Shown: one piece after another, positions 34,402 to 43,615 of the stretch | Layout: every line of letters starts with the position of its first letter | How positions within the stretch are numbered: the first letter of the stretch is position 1 | NCBI GenBank assembly: GCA_965220985.1 | Contig: OZ244854.1 | Location: forward strand, 2,790,001 to 2,854,000 | Direction of reading: 5' to 3' | DNA: 64,000 nt | Origin: JAPPHA01 sp965220985 | Lineage (GTDB): Bacteria > Pseudomonadota > Alphaproteobacteria > Rhodobacterales > Rhodobacteraceae | Notes under the pieces: model-generated | The model's database searches: none | What the model saw: only the letters and a program-made list of their open reading frames with translations | What the model was told of the DNA's origin: nothing | Program-made: the position numbers and the translations under genes

Positions 34402-34404
34402 ATT

Positions 34405-35580
34405 ATGAACATTTGCAAGCCGGACATCCGTCCGGCAAACCCGAGGTTTTCCTCGGGGCCTTGCCCCAAGCCGCCTGAATGGACCCCATCGGCTCTCCCG
34501 GTTGATCTGCTGGGCCGGTCGCATCGATCGCGTCCGGGCAAGGAAGCTCTGCAGCGACTGATCGATCTCACGAGCGAGGTCCTGGGAATTCCAGACGATT
34601 ACCGAGTCGGCATCGTCCCGGGATCGGATACCGGCGCGGTCGAGATGGCGCTCTGGTCGTTGCTTGGTTCGCGCCCCGTCGACGTTCTCGCATGGGAAAG
34701 CTTCGGCACGGGATGGCTCAAGGATGTCGTCTCCGAACTGGGTCTGAGAGACGTCCGGCGCCACGAAGCCGATTACGGACTGCTGCCCGATCTCTCCGCC
34801 GTCGATTTCGACAGCGACGTGGTCTTCACCTGGAATGGAACGACGTCAGGGGTCAGGGTTCCCAACGGCGATTTCATCCCCAGCGATCGGGGCGGATTGA
34901 CCATCTGCGATGCGACATCGGCGGTCTTTGCCCAGGACCTCTCCTGGGAAAAGCTCGATGTGACAACGTTTTCGTGGCAAAAGGTTCTTGGCGGCGAGGC
35001 TGCGCACGGAATGCTCGTGCTGTCTCCACGCGCTGTCGAACGGCTCGAGTCCTGGACACCTCCGTGGCCAATGCCCAAGGTCTTCAGATTGACAAAGTCG
35101 GGCAAGCTGAACGAGGCGATCTTTCGAGGCGCAACCATCAACACGCCATCGATGCTCTGTGTCATGGACTGCATTGCAGCGCTGGAATGGGCGGTTTCAA
35201 TTGGTGGTCGCGAGGGGATGATGAATCGCGCCGATGCCAATCTTGCCGCGTTGTCGGCCTACGTTGATGAGAGAGACTGGCTGGAATTCCTGGCCGTCGA
35301 CCCCGCGACCCGTTCCAATACATCGGTCTGCCTCAAGTTCGTCCACCCCGATGTCGTTCGGCTTGATCCGGAGGCGGGGTCGCGATTCGCCAAGGGCATC
35401 GTTGCGCGTCTCGAAGCGGAGGACGTTGCCTACGATATCGGGTCCTACCGTGACGCTCCTCCCGGCCTGCGTATCTGGACAGGCAGCACCGTCGAACTCA
35501 GCAATCTGGAGCAATTGTTTCCTTGGCTCGATTGGGCCTTTGAGATGCAACTAAAGGAAACGGCGACGGGCGGGGCGTGA
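34405..35580 (+). CDS. serC: Phosphoserine aminotransferase
   Basis: 391 residues from ATG 34405, the usual size of the alphaproteobacterial type. Starts with NPRFSSGPCPKPP; the PLP lysine is K193 in TFSWQKVLGGE; the phosphate-binding GSDTGAVEMALW is near residue 73. Converts 3-phosphohydroxypyruvate and glutamate to phosphoserine. Lies between a candidate leader RNA and serA, 69 bases on. Confidence 0.94.
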   Translation: MNICKPDIRPANPRFSSGPCPKPPEWTPSALPVDLLGRSHRSRPGKEALQRLIDLTSEVLGIPDDYRVGIVPGSDTGAVEMALWSLLGSRPVDVLAWESFGTGWLKDVVSELGLRDVRRHEADYGLLPDLSAVDFDSDVVFTWNGTTSGVRVPNGDFIPSDRGGLTICDATSAVFAQDLSWEKLDVTTFSWQKVLGGEAAHGMLVLSPRAVERLESWTPPWPMPKVFRLTKSGKLNEAIFRGATINTPSMLCVMDCIAALEWAVSIGGREGMMNRADANLAALSAYVDERDWLEFLAVDPATRSNTSVCLKFVHPDVVRLDPEAGSRFAKGIVARLEAEDVAYDIGSYRDAPPGLRIWTGSTVELSNLEQLFPWLDWAFEMQLKETATGGA

Positions 35581-35649
35581 CCCCGCATCGTCACGGGCCA
35601 CGCGGTCGGCGTGGACGCCATCACCCAATCACAATCCGGGAGTAGGAAG

Positions 35650-37245
35650 TTGGTCAGCGTGCTCGTATCGGACCGCCTCAGCGAATCGGCGGTTCAGGTT
35701 TTCAAGAACAACGGAATCGATGTCGAATTCAATCCGGACCTCGGGAAAGACAAGGACGCGCTCCGCAAGAGCATCGGTTCGTTCGACGGTCTCGCGATTC
35801 GCTCGGCAACCAAGGTTTCAGAGAAGTTGCTCACCTTTGCGCCCTCTCTGAAGGTCATCGGACGGGCAGGAATCGGCGTCGACAACATCGATGTCAGCGC
35901 GGCGACCCGCCGCGGCATCATCGTCATGAACACCCCATTCGGAAATTCCATCACGACAGCCGAGCACGCCGTGTCGTTGATGATGGCCGTCGCCCGGCAG
36001 ATACCGCAGGCGAATGCATCGACCCATGCGGGCAAGTGGGAAAAGTCCAGGTTCATGGGGGTGGAACTCACCAACAAAACCCTCGGACTGGTCGGTTGCG
36101 GAAACATCGGCTCCATCGTGGCGGACAGGGCGCTCGGTCTGAAGATGAAAGTGATCGCCTACGATCCGTTTCTGTCGCCCGAACGGGCTGAACGGTTGGG
36201 TGTCAGGAAAGTGGAATTCGACGAACTGCTGCAAGTCTCCGACTTCATCTCCTTGCATGTTCCCAAGACTGATCGCACGGCGGGGCTGATTGACGCGGAC
36301 GCGCTGGCCAGAATGAAGCCGGGCGTGCGCATCGTCAATTGTGCGCGGGGCGGAATCGTCGATGAGGCGGCCTTGGCGGACGCGATCAGGTCCAAGGCGG
36401 TAGCGGGTGCGGCATTCGATGTTTTCGAGACGGAACCCGCAACAGCGAGTCCGCTGTTCAACCTGCCCGAAGTCGTGTGCACGCCGCATCTTGGCGCTGC
36501 GACGCTCGAAGCGCAGGAAAACGTGTCGATTCAGGTCGCTGAGCAGATGTCGGACTATCTCCTGCGCGGTGCGGTTTCCAATGCGATCAACATGCCGTCA
36601 ATCAACGCCGAAGAGGCCGCCGTCATCGGTCCGTTCGTTCGGTTGGCAACGTGCCTCGGGTCGTTTGTCGGACAGATGACCGAGGATCCGATTGACAGCG
36701 TCAACATCCTTTACGATGGCGAAGTTGCAGACATGAACACCCGGGCGCTCGACAGCGCGCTGATCGCCGGGATGATCAAGCCGCAGGTGCCTGACGCCAA
36801 CATGGTGTCGGCGCCGATCATTGCCCGCGAGCGTGGCGTCAAGGTCTCGACCACGACGCAAGCGCAGTCAGGCGTCTTCGAGAGCTACATTCGGTTGACG
36901 GTCAAGTCGCGTCATTGGGCGCGATCAGTTGCCGGGACGGTGTTTTCGGACGGAAAGCCCCGCTTCATTCAGATCAAGGGCATCAACATCGATGCCGAAG
37001 TGGGCCGCTACATGCTGTACACGACGAACGAGGACGTGCCGGGCGTCATTGGATGCTTGGGAAGTGTCCTGGGAGACGCCGGAGTCAACATCGCGAACTT
37101 CACGCTGGGTCGCTCCGGACCGAGCGGCAGCGCCATCGCCCTGCTGGAACTTGACGAACCGCTCGGGGACGACGTTGTCATGGCACTGCGGGAGACCGGC
37201 AAGTTCCAGCATGTCCGGCCGCTCGTCTTCGACAACATCAGCTGA
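35650..37245 (+). CDS. serA: D-3-phosphoglycerate dehydrogenase
   Basis: 531 residues from TTG 35650, chosen for the strong Shine-Dalgarno GGGAGTAGGAAG and family length; GTG 35611 would add 13 residues. NAD-binding VGCGNIGSIVADRALG near residue 147, substrate-binding RAGIGVDNID, catalytic His in CTPHLGAATLEAQENV, then the intervening ASB domain and a C-terminal ACT domain (DVPGVIGCLGSVLGDAGVNIANFTLGR) that usually mediates serine feedback. First committed step of serine synthesis. Confidence 0.95.
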   Translation: MVSVLVSDRLSESAVQVFKNNGIDVEFNPDLGKDKDALRKSIGSFDGLAIRSATKVSEKLLTFAPSLKVIGRAGIGVDNIDVSAATRRGIIVMNTPFGNSITTAEHAVSLMMAVARQIPQANASTHAGKWEKSRFMGVELTNKTLGLVGCGNIGSIVADRALGLKMKVIAYDPFLSPERAERLGVRKVEFDELLQVSDFISLHVPKTDRTAGLIDADALARMKPGVRIVNCARGGIVDEAALADAIRSKAVAGAAFDVFETEPATASPLFNLPEVVCTPHLGAATLEAQENVSIQVAEQMSDYLLRGAVSNAINMPSINAEEAAVIGPFVRLATCLGSFVGQMTEDPIDSVNILYDGEVADMNTRALDSALIAGMIKPQVPDANMVSAPIIARERGVKVSTTTQAQSGVFESYIRLTVKSRHWARSVAGTVFSDGKPRFIQIKGINIDAEVGRYMLYTTNEDVPGVIGCLGSVLGDAGVNIANFTLGRSGPSGSAIALLELDEPLGDDVVMALRETGKFQHVRPLVFDNIS

Positions 37246-37267
37246 ATTCGTTGACTGTGCGAAGAAA

Positions 37268-37277
37268 TTGAAAACAC
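37268..37277 (+). repeat. Direct repeat TTGAAAACAC, left copy flanking the STAND gene
   Basis: Ten-base exact match to 40138-40147 on the other side of the AT-rich NTPase gene. Both copies are followed within 3-4 bases by TTCGA. Possible insertion-site duplication. Confidence 0.4.
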
Positions 37278-37420
37278 TGGTTCGAGACCTCTTCCGCTCT
37301 ACCCAGAACCGGGGAAGTTCGGTCGGTCACTTCATCGCGTTGCTTCCGCAATCAATTTCAGAAAGCTTGAGGCAGCAGGGTGAACAAAGGACACGTTTTG
37401 GTTTTAGGAGGGCAATCGAC

Positions 37421-37474
37421 ATGCGAAAACTTGTCGTCGTTTCAGCCCCAGACGCCAATCCGGTAATCCGCTGA
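37421..37474 (+). CDS. 17-codon open frame with strong ribosome binding site before the STAND gene
   Basis: TTTAGGAGGGCAATCGAC precedes the ATG; the peptide is MRKLVVVSAPDANPVIR. It ends 24 bases before the STAND NTPase start. It could be a leader peptide controlling that gene, or the truncated 5' end of an ancestral gene cut by insertion. The first line MRKLVVVSAP looks like the beginning of a normal protein. Confidence 0.35.
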   Translation: MRKLVVVSAPDANPVIR

Positions 37475-37498
37475 CCATTCACAATCGGAGCCAAGATA

Positions 37499-40135
37499 AT
37501 GACCTGTCGTAGACTTTTTGATCGAATCGATCAGCGAATCCAAGACGAAAGCTTAGAAGGAGACCAAGCGCATTTTAATGCGCTCATGTTGAAGTTTGAG
37601 TATCTTACAAAAATCGTAGTTTCGGCAATCGTATCATGTATCGCTGACGGTATAGACAGGCACCGCTACACACTTGAGCACAGACTCGTCCGAGCAAACT
37701 CCCTTGGAGAATGGATGGCTGTTCTTGATGACGCGCTCGTCGGTCCCCCGGCACAGTCTTTTCTGCCAGACGCACATAGTTTGAGACGCGACCTGTTAGA
37801 GCGCGTCGGCCCTCCGGACTGGCGCCACGAAGCTGTATTGGACCTTGCGAGAGCTGCCAAGAGTTTAGATGCAGGCCACGAGATCGGATCCAAGGTAGCA
37901 TTGCGACAGTTTTTTGAAATCGGTGTGAGAATTCGGAACAGAACACGGGGGCATGGTGCCACTACCGCAAGCCAGTGCAGTGAGGCCGTTGAGGACTTGC
38001 AAGCCGCACTGGGTGCAGTTGTCAGTTACACCAAGTTGTTCGATCTGTCGTGGGTGCACCTGCATCAGAATCAGACCAAGAAGTACCGAGTCACTCCGCT
38101 CTTGAGTGCCTCGACACCATTTGACTACCTTCGGCGTACTGACGAAGTTCGCATGCAAGATGGTGTTTACTTTCACCTCCACTCCGAAGTTGGAGCACCA
38201 AGCCACATTCGCGTCCCGACAGTTTTTACAAACCCCGAGATGATTGACCTCTGGCTTCCCAACGGAAATTATTTGAAGTCTTCGTTTGAGTTGTTGTCGT
38301 ATGTGACGAACAACAAAAAACGGCACGAAACACAAGAGTGGTCAAACCCACCTGCACGATTGCCGGAAAGCGAGACTGAAGGGGGCTCTTCTCTTGAACC
38401 GATGGGCAACATGTTTGGTAATGTGCCTGAAATGTCCATGGGGTATGTCGCTCGCGTAGATTTGGAGGATCGGCTTGTCCAGGAACTATCTTCGACAGAC
38501 CGGCATCCCATAGTAACCCTTACAGGTCCCGGTGGGATTGGTAAAACAACAGTTGCAATCAAGGCAATTCGGGAGATCGCGAGCCAGAAGACACCTCCCT
38601 ACGATGTCTCTTTGTGGATTAGTGCTCGCGATGTCGATCTGTTAGATACGGGACCAAAGCCGGTTTCCCGTCGAGTTTTTGCTCAAAGGGACATCGCGGA
38701 TGCCGCAGTCCAACTTTTGGAACCAAACGACAGAAAGTCAAGAAATTTCAATTCCGAGGCCTATTTTCAGCGGTGTCTCTCCGAGGGTGCTGCCGGGCGA
38801 ACGTTGTTCGTCATAGACAACTTTGAAACTTTGAAGGATCCTACTGATGTATTGGAGTGGATCGATGCACACGTCAGGCCCCCGAACAAGGTGCTCATAA
38901 CAACAAGATTTCGTGACTTTAGAGGTGATTATCCACTTGAGATTAAGGGTATGTCCGATGACGAAGCAAGTGCGCTCATTGACCAACATGCTAATCGATT
39001 GGGCGTTAAAGACCTCATTCGTACCTCGTATAGGGAAAAATTAATCGCAGAGGCCGAGGGCCATCCTTACGTAATCAAGATATTGCTTGGCGAAGTTGCC
39101 AAAGAACGGAGGGCAATCAAACCCAAACGCATCGTAGCTTCAGCTGATCAACTCCTAAATGCGTTATTCAAGAGAACGTTCGATGCGCTCAGCCCCGGTG
39201 CGCAGCGTGTTTTTCTGTTACTGTGCAGTTGGAGAGTCTACGTGCCCGAGGTGGCGGTTGAAGCAGTCGCATTCCGTCAAGGTGCGGAAAAGTTTAATGT
39301 AAGGAGCGCTTTAGAAGAAACAACAAGTTTTTCTTTGGTCGACTACGTAACTGGTGACGACGCTGACGAGCGGTTCGTCGGCGTTCCGTTGGCTGCGGCT
39401 ATGTTCGGTCAACGAGAACTCGAGGTCAGCCCGCTACGGGTGTCGATTGAAGAAGATCGTGCATTATTGATGTGCTTTGGTGCTGGGAAACGGAGCGACG
39501 CCAAGAAGGGGGCATTCCCACGAGTTGAGAACCTGTTGAAGCAAGTTGAATCTCGTGCCAAAACTCGTCCCAGCGAACTTGACAAGTTCCTTCCGATATT
39601 GGAGTACTTGGGAAACCAGATTCCGAGGTCTTACCTGAAAATGGCGGATCTATTGGCAAATGTTCGCCGCGATGATTTGTCAATGGAGAAGGCGAAAAAC
39701 TATATCCGTCGTTTTCTTCAATCTGCCAATCCTCTGGAGCAAGAGCCGGCTTGGAAAAAGATTGTAGAACTATGCAGAAGAAGCGATGATGTAAAGGGCG
39801 AGGTGCATGCACTTTGCGAGATAGCTCTCCTGCCTACGTCAGACCAGCACGCAGTCAGCGATGTCGCAAGTCAATTGAATAGGCGAATTCGAGACCTAAA
39901 GAGCAACAACGTTGAGGATGCTTGGTCGCCTGAGGTTTTGGAGTTTCTTGAAAGAGTAATTTGTGTATTGGAACAACAAATTGATCGCCTGTCAGCGACC
40001 GACTGCTCAAGACTCGCGTGGTTGCACCTAAATGTGCAAAATGAAGAACGAGCACTTTTTGTGGCACGAGCAGGAATTTCGAGAAATCCGAACAATGATC
40101 ACTGTCAGTCGCTCATAAAAAAGCTTGAGACATGA
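37499..40135 (+). CDS. STAND-type P-loop NTPase with N-terminal HEPN-like domain (candidate defence protein)
   Basis: 878 residues, GGAG 9 bases before the ATG. The NTPase core (about 315-540) has Walker A GPGGIGKTT (343-351), Walker B TLFVIDNFE (435-443), sensor VLITTR (465-470) and the STAND GxP motif GHP (521-523). The N-terminal 200 residues are helical and contain RNRTRGH (146-152), the R-N-x4-H pattern of HEPN ribonucleases. The C-terminal 300 residues look like helical repeats (TPR-like, for example LAWLHLNVQNEERALFVARAGI) suited to sensing. The architecture matches STAND antiphage proteins, in which target binding drives oligomerisation and effector activation. Base composition differs from its neighbours: sample 60-base lines are 50% GC here versus 67% in serA, suggesting transfer. 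No membrane spans. Confidence 0.82.
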   Translation: MTCRRLFDRIDQRIQDESLEGDQAHFNALMLKFEYLTKIVVSAIVSCIADGIDRHRYTLEHRLVRANSLGEWMAVLDDALVGPPAQSFLPDAHSLRRDLLERVGPPDWRHEAVLDLARAAKSLDAGHEIGSKVALRQFFEIGVRIRNRTRGHGATTASQCSEAVEDLQAALGAVVSYTKLFDLSWVHLHQNQTKKYRVTPLLSASTPFDYLRRTDEVRMQDGVYFHLHSEVGAPSHIRVPTVFTNPEMIDLWLPNGNYLKSSFELLSYVTNNKKRHETQEWSNPPARLPESETEGGSSLEPMGNMFGNVPEMSMGYVARVDLEDRLVQELSSTDRHPIVTLTGPGGIGKTTVAIKAIREIASQKTPPYDVSLWISARDVDLLDTGPKPVSRRVFAQRDIADAAVQLLEPNDRKSRNFNSEAYFQRCLSEGAAGRTLFVIDNFETLKDPTDVLEWIDAHVRPPNKVLITTRFRDFRGDYPLEIKGMSDDEASALIDQHANRLGVKDLIRTSYREKLIAEAEGHPYVIKILLGEVAKERRAIKPKRIVASADQLLNALFKRTFDALSPGAQRVFLLLCSWRVYVPEVAVEAVAFRQGAEKFNVRSALEETTSFSLVDYVTGDDADERFVGVPLAAAMFGQRELEVSPLRVSIEEDRALLMCFGAGKRSDAKKGAFPRVENLLKQVESRAKTRPSELDKFLPILEYLGNQIPRSYLKMADLLANVRRDDLSMEKAKNYIRRFLQSANPLEQEPAWKKIVELCRRSDDVKGEVHALCEIALLPTSDQHAVSDVASQLNRRIRDLKSNNVEDAWSPEVLEFLERVICVLEQQIDRLSATDCSRLAWLHLNVQNEERALFVARAGISRNPNNDHCQSLIKKLET

Positions 40136-40137
40136 TG

Positions 40138-40147
40138 TTGAAAACAC
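40138..40147 (+). repeat. Direct repeat TTGAAAACAC, right copy flanking the STAND gene
   Basis: Starts 2 bases after the STAND gene's stop codon; identical to 37268-37277. Confidence 0.4.
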
Positions 40148-40192
40148 GCTTTTCGAATTTACGCATCCGACGGTGATTGTGAGTTTGTCTCA

Positions 40193-40861
40193 TCAACTGA
40201 ATTGGTTGCTGACCAGGCTGGACATCAGATCGGGGATTTCGTCCGGGCTTCGGGCAATCAACTGAACCTCGGCGCCTCTGAGTTCATCTTCCGTCCCGTA
40301 CCCCCACAGGGCGCCGATCGAACCGACTCCATTGTTCCTCGCGCCGATGGCGTCGTGGCGTCGGTCGCCGAGCATCCACGTCTCGTTGGGCAATGCCCCC
40401 GTTCTTGACAGCACGAAGCGGATCAACTCGGTCTTGTCGGAGCGCCGCCCGTCGATTTCGGAGCCGAAGATTCGATCCACCGGCAAGTTGAAATCGAAGT
40501 GCTCGATGATCTTCCCGGCGTAGTACGCCGGCTTCGAAGTCGCGAGACAGCATTGGACGCCAGCTGATTGCAGGGATTCGAGCATGTCGTGCGCACCGTC
40601 GTAAGGTAGTGCTTCACAAAAGCCTTTTTGCGAGAATCTCTCGCGGTAGAGCGCGACCGCGAGTTCGACCAGGTCGGTTGAATCCGAATCAAGAAGAACG
40701 GGAAAACTGTCCCACAACGGCGGTCCGATGCACCATTCGAGGTCATCAGCATGCGGGGGGTCGATGCCCATCTTCCGAAGCGCGAACCGGATCGAGGAAG
40801 TGATCCCGATCTTGGGATCGATCAGGGTTCCGTCGAGATCGATCAACAGAGTGGGTGACAC
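40193..40861 (-). CDS. HAD-superfamily phosphatase, phosphoglycolate-phosphatase-like
   Basis: 222 residues. HAD motif I IDLDGTLIDP near residue 8, motif II CLATSKP near 106, motif III lysine around SDKTEL and motif IV MLGDRRHDAIGARNNG near 162. The helical cap between motifs I and II is of the Gph type. It may clear phosphoglycolate or another phosphorylated metabolite. Separate from dapD by 87 bases on the same strand. Confidence 0.87.
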   Translation of the reverse strand: MSPTLLIDLDGTLIDPKIGITSSIRFALRKMGIDPPHADDLEWCIGPPLWDSFPVLLDSDSTDLVELAVALYRERFSQKGFCEALPYDGAHDMLESLQSAGVQCCLATSKPAYYAGKIIEHFDFNLPVDRIFGSEIDGRRSDKTELIRFVLSRTGALPNETWMLGDRRHDAIGARNNGVGSIGALWGYGTEDELRGAEVQLIARSPDEIPDLMSSLVSNQFS

Positions 40862-40948
40862 GGGGATAGTCCGTCGGTCGACCTGGTCGGATCAGGACGA
40901 CCGCGTCGCTTCGACGAGTCGCGTCATGACTTTCGACATCGGCAGGTG

Positions 40949-41776
40949 TCAGTCCCGCAGCAATTCGTTGATCGAGGTTCGCGAACGAGTCTTGGCGTCG
41001 ACCTTCTTGACGATCACGGCACAATAAAGGTTGACGCCGTTTCGCGACGGGGTCGATCCGGCGACAACCACTGAGCCAGCCGGAACCTCGCCATACATGA
41101 CCTGTCCGGTTTCCCGGTCGATGATCCGCGTCGATTGACCGATGAACACGCCCATGCCCAGCACCGAACCTTCACGGACGATGCAACCTTCGACAACTTC
41201 CGATCTCGCGCCGATGAAACAGTCGTCCTCGATGATCGTGGGCCCTGCCTGCATTGGCTCCAGCACGCCACCGATTCCGACCCCGCCCGAGAGGTGAACG
41301 TTCCTGCCGATCTGGGCGCACGATCCGACGGTTGCCCATGTGTCGACCATGGTGCCGGAATCGACATAGGCGCCGAGATTGACGAAGCTCGGCATCAGAA
41401 CGACGTCCGGAGCGATGTATGCAGATTTCCGAACGACGCAGTTTGGAACCGCCCGAAACCCGGCCTCGCGCCATTGATCCGCCGTCCATCCCTTGAATTT
41501 GCTGTCGACCTTGTCCCACCAGCCGCCGCCCTGCGGTCCGCCGTCGTGGATCGACATGTCCTGCAGCCTGAACCCGAGCAGGACGGCCTTCTTGGCCCAC
41601 TGATTGACATGCCAATGTCCGGTTTCGTCGCGTTCGGCCACGCGCAGCTGCCCCGAATCGAGGGCATCGAGCGTGTCTTCGATCGCCTTGCGCACTTCTC
41701 CGCCTGTCTGCGGTGAAATCGAGTCGCGTTCGTTCCACGCAGATTCGATGGTTTCTTCGAGCCAGGCAAGTGACAT
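40949..41776 (-). CDS. dapD: 2,3,4,5-tetrahydropyridine-2,6-dicarboxylate N-succinyltransferase
   Basis: 275 residues from ATG 41776, the expected length. Left-handed beta-helix hexapeptide repeats run from about 105 to 220 (IAPDVVLMPSFVNLGAYVDSGTMVDTWATVGSCAQIGRNVHLSGG). The family stretch AVPNCVVRKSAYIAPDVVLMP is intact. Transfers succinyl from succinyl-CoA in the diaminopimelate/lysine pathway. Divergent from the molybdenum hydroxylase operon. Confidence 0.95.
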   Translation of the reverse strand: MSLAWLEETIESAWNERDSISPQTGGEVRKAIEDTLDALDSGQLRVAERDETGHWHVNQWAKKAVLLGFRLQDMSIHDGGPQGGGWWDKVDSKFKGWTADQWREAGFRAVPNCVVRKSAYIAPDVVLMPSFVNLGAYVDSGTMVDTWATVGSCAQIGRNVHLSGGVGIGGVLEPMQAGPTIIEDDCFIGARSEVVEGCIVREGSVLGMGVFIGQSTRIIDRETGQVMYGEVPAGSVVVAGSTPSRNGVNLYCAVIVKKVDAKTRSRTSINELLRD

Positions 41777-42278
41777 GAGATTGCTCCTGTTTGAGTCAAG
41801 GTTGCGCGTGCGGGTGATATGACCAATCGGCCTGCCGTGCAATGCGACGCTCACCTGTTTCGGAGGTCTGTCTCGAACGGGCACCGCCACCATGACCGAC
41901 ATGCTTCCGAGGATAACGAGACAGCGGGAGTGTCGAGAAAATTTGCCGGCATTCGACAGCAGTCGGAGAATGCCGTGCACGATCTTTCGCGGGCGGCATC
42001 GACGGCCCAAGAGTGAACGATGGACACTTGATGCCTGGTCTCGATCCTTGCCCGGTCCGTTGACATCGCCGGACGATCCGGCACTGATCGGCCATCGGAA
42101 ACGCGCAGGTTTGGGCGATGATTGTCGGTTGCGAGAACGGCACCTTTGGCGTAATTCACCTCCATTGTTTCGACTGCCGGAACCACGGCTTGCTGTTGTC
42201 TCGGAGCAGGTGTTCGTTCGCAACCAACCCGACCTGACATTAGCCAGCGTGCCGGACATGAAGGAGGCGCCAAGCCAG
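41777..42278. other. About 500-base divergent spacer
   Basis: Lies between dapD and the molybdenum hydroxylase operon. Contains in-frame sequence upstream of the FAD subunit that looks non-coding (Arg/Pro-rich). AAGGAGG at 42261 probably serves the ATG at 42279. No regulator gene or clear operator seen. Confidence 0.5.
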
Positions 42279-43139
42279 ATGCATTACGTCGCACCATCAA
42301 CCATTGGCGAAGCTGTCGACCGCGCGGGATCCGAGACAGGAATCGTTCGGATTCTTGCCGGCGGAACCGATGTGCTCGTTCAACTCAGGTCGGGGCTCGT
42401 CGAACCTGACCTTGTCGTCGACATCAAACGTATCGAGGGCATGCGAGACATCGTCTCGGAAAACGGCGGCTGGCGAATCGGCGCTGCGGTTTGCGGCTCC
42501 GAACTCAAGGCATCACCGGGCGTCTCAAGCGATTGGCCTGGAGTCGTCGAGGCCCTCGATCTGGTCGGATCGACCCAGATACAGGGGCGGGCGACGCTCG
42601 TAGGAAACCTGTGCAACGCATCACCCGCCGCTGACAGCGTTCCGGCAATGATCGCCGCCGGAGCAACGGTGTCGGTGACGGGTCCCAACGGAACCCGCGA
42701 GGTTGCCGTCGAGGACATTCCCACCGGCCCCGGAAGCACGTCGCTCTCGAACGGCGAGATCATCACGTCAGTCTATCTTCCGGAACGGGGTTCCGGAGGC
42801 GGCGACGCTTACCTTCGATTCATTCCCCGCACCGAGATGGACATCGCGGTCGTCGGTTGTGGAGCCAACGTCAGGGTCGAGGGCGACACCGTCGTGGAAG
42901 CACGGATTGTTCTTGGTGCCGTGGCGCCAACGGCGGTCATTGTCGACGATGCAGCAGACGCAATCGTGGGCACCTCGCTCGATGACGATGCGCTGGACAG
43001 GCTTGCAAGCGCGTGCTCGGCTGCCTGCAGGCCGATTTCCGACAAGCGAGGAACTGTCGAGTTTCGAACACGCGTTGCTGCTGTTCTCGGGCGGCGGGCA
43101 ACGATTGCAGCATATGACCGGGCAAGGAAATCAAAATGA
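42279..43139 (+). CDS. Molybdenum hydroxylase FAD-binding (medium) subunit
   Basis: 286 residues from ATG 42279; ATG 42258 is an alternative start. FAD-binding motifs of the CoxM/XdhB family: ILAGGTDVLVQLRSG near residue 25, and GSTQIQGRATLVGNLCNASPAAD near 100. Passes electrons from the iron-sulfur subunit to an acceptor. Overlaps the next gene by 4 bases (ATGA). Confidence 0.9.
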   Translation: MHYVAPSTIGEAVDRAGSETGIVRILAGGTDVLVQLRSGLVEPDLVVDIKRIEGMRDIVSENGGWRIGAAVCGSELKASPGVSSDWPGVVEALDLVGSTQIQGRATLVGNLCNASPAADSVPAMIAAGATVSVTGPNGTREVAVEDIPTGPGSTSLSNGEIITSVYLPERGSGGGDAYLRFIPRTEMDIAVVGCGANVRVEGDTVVEARIVLGAVAPTAVIVDDAADAIVGTSLDDDALDRLASACSAACRPISDKRGTVEFRTRVAAVLGRRATIAAYDRARKSK

Positions 43140-43615
43140 GCATGATTCACGTCAGGACGACCGTCAACGGCGACCCAGCAGAGTTTGTCTGCGACCCTCG
43201 CGAAACGATGCTCGACGTGTTGCGCGACAGATTGTCGCTGACCGGGGCCAAGGAAGGATGCGGAACCGGAGACTGCGGCGCCTGTTCGATCACGCTGAAC
43301 GGGCAGGTCGTGTGTTCATGCCTGATGCTCGCCGCCGAAGCGGAGGGGGCCGAAATCGGGACCGTTGAAGGCATTGCGGACGGCGAGCAACTCCATGTTC
43401 TGCAAGAGAAGTTTCTCGAACACGCCGCGCTTCAGTGCGGGATTTGCACACCGGGTATCCTGGTTGCGTCCAAGGCATTGCTGGACAGCAATCCGAATCC
43501 CACCGAAACCGAAATCAGGTACTGGCTGGCAGGGAACCTCTGCCGATGTACCGGGTATGACAAGATCATTCGTGCAGTGTCTGACGCTGCAGCTGAACTC
43601 AGGGAGGCATCGTGA
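43136..43615 (+). CDS. Molybdenum hydroxylase [2Fe-2S] (small) subunit
   Basis: 159 residues. The plant-type ferredoxin cluster CGTGDCGACSITLNGQVVCSC is near residue 42, and the second cluster cysteines are in LQCGICTPG near 99 and NLCRCTGY near 134. Transfers electrons from the molybdenum centre to FAD. Overlaps the large-subunit ATG by one base. Confidence 0.93.
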   Translation: MSMIHVRTTVNGDPAEFVCDPRETMLDVLRDRLSLTGAKEGCGTGDCGACSITLNGQVVCSCLMLAAEAEGAEIGTVEGIADGEQLHVLQEKFLEHAALQCGICTPGILVASKALLDSNPNPTETEIRYWLAGNLCRCTGYDKIIRAVSDAAAELREAS

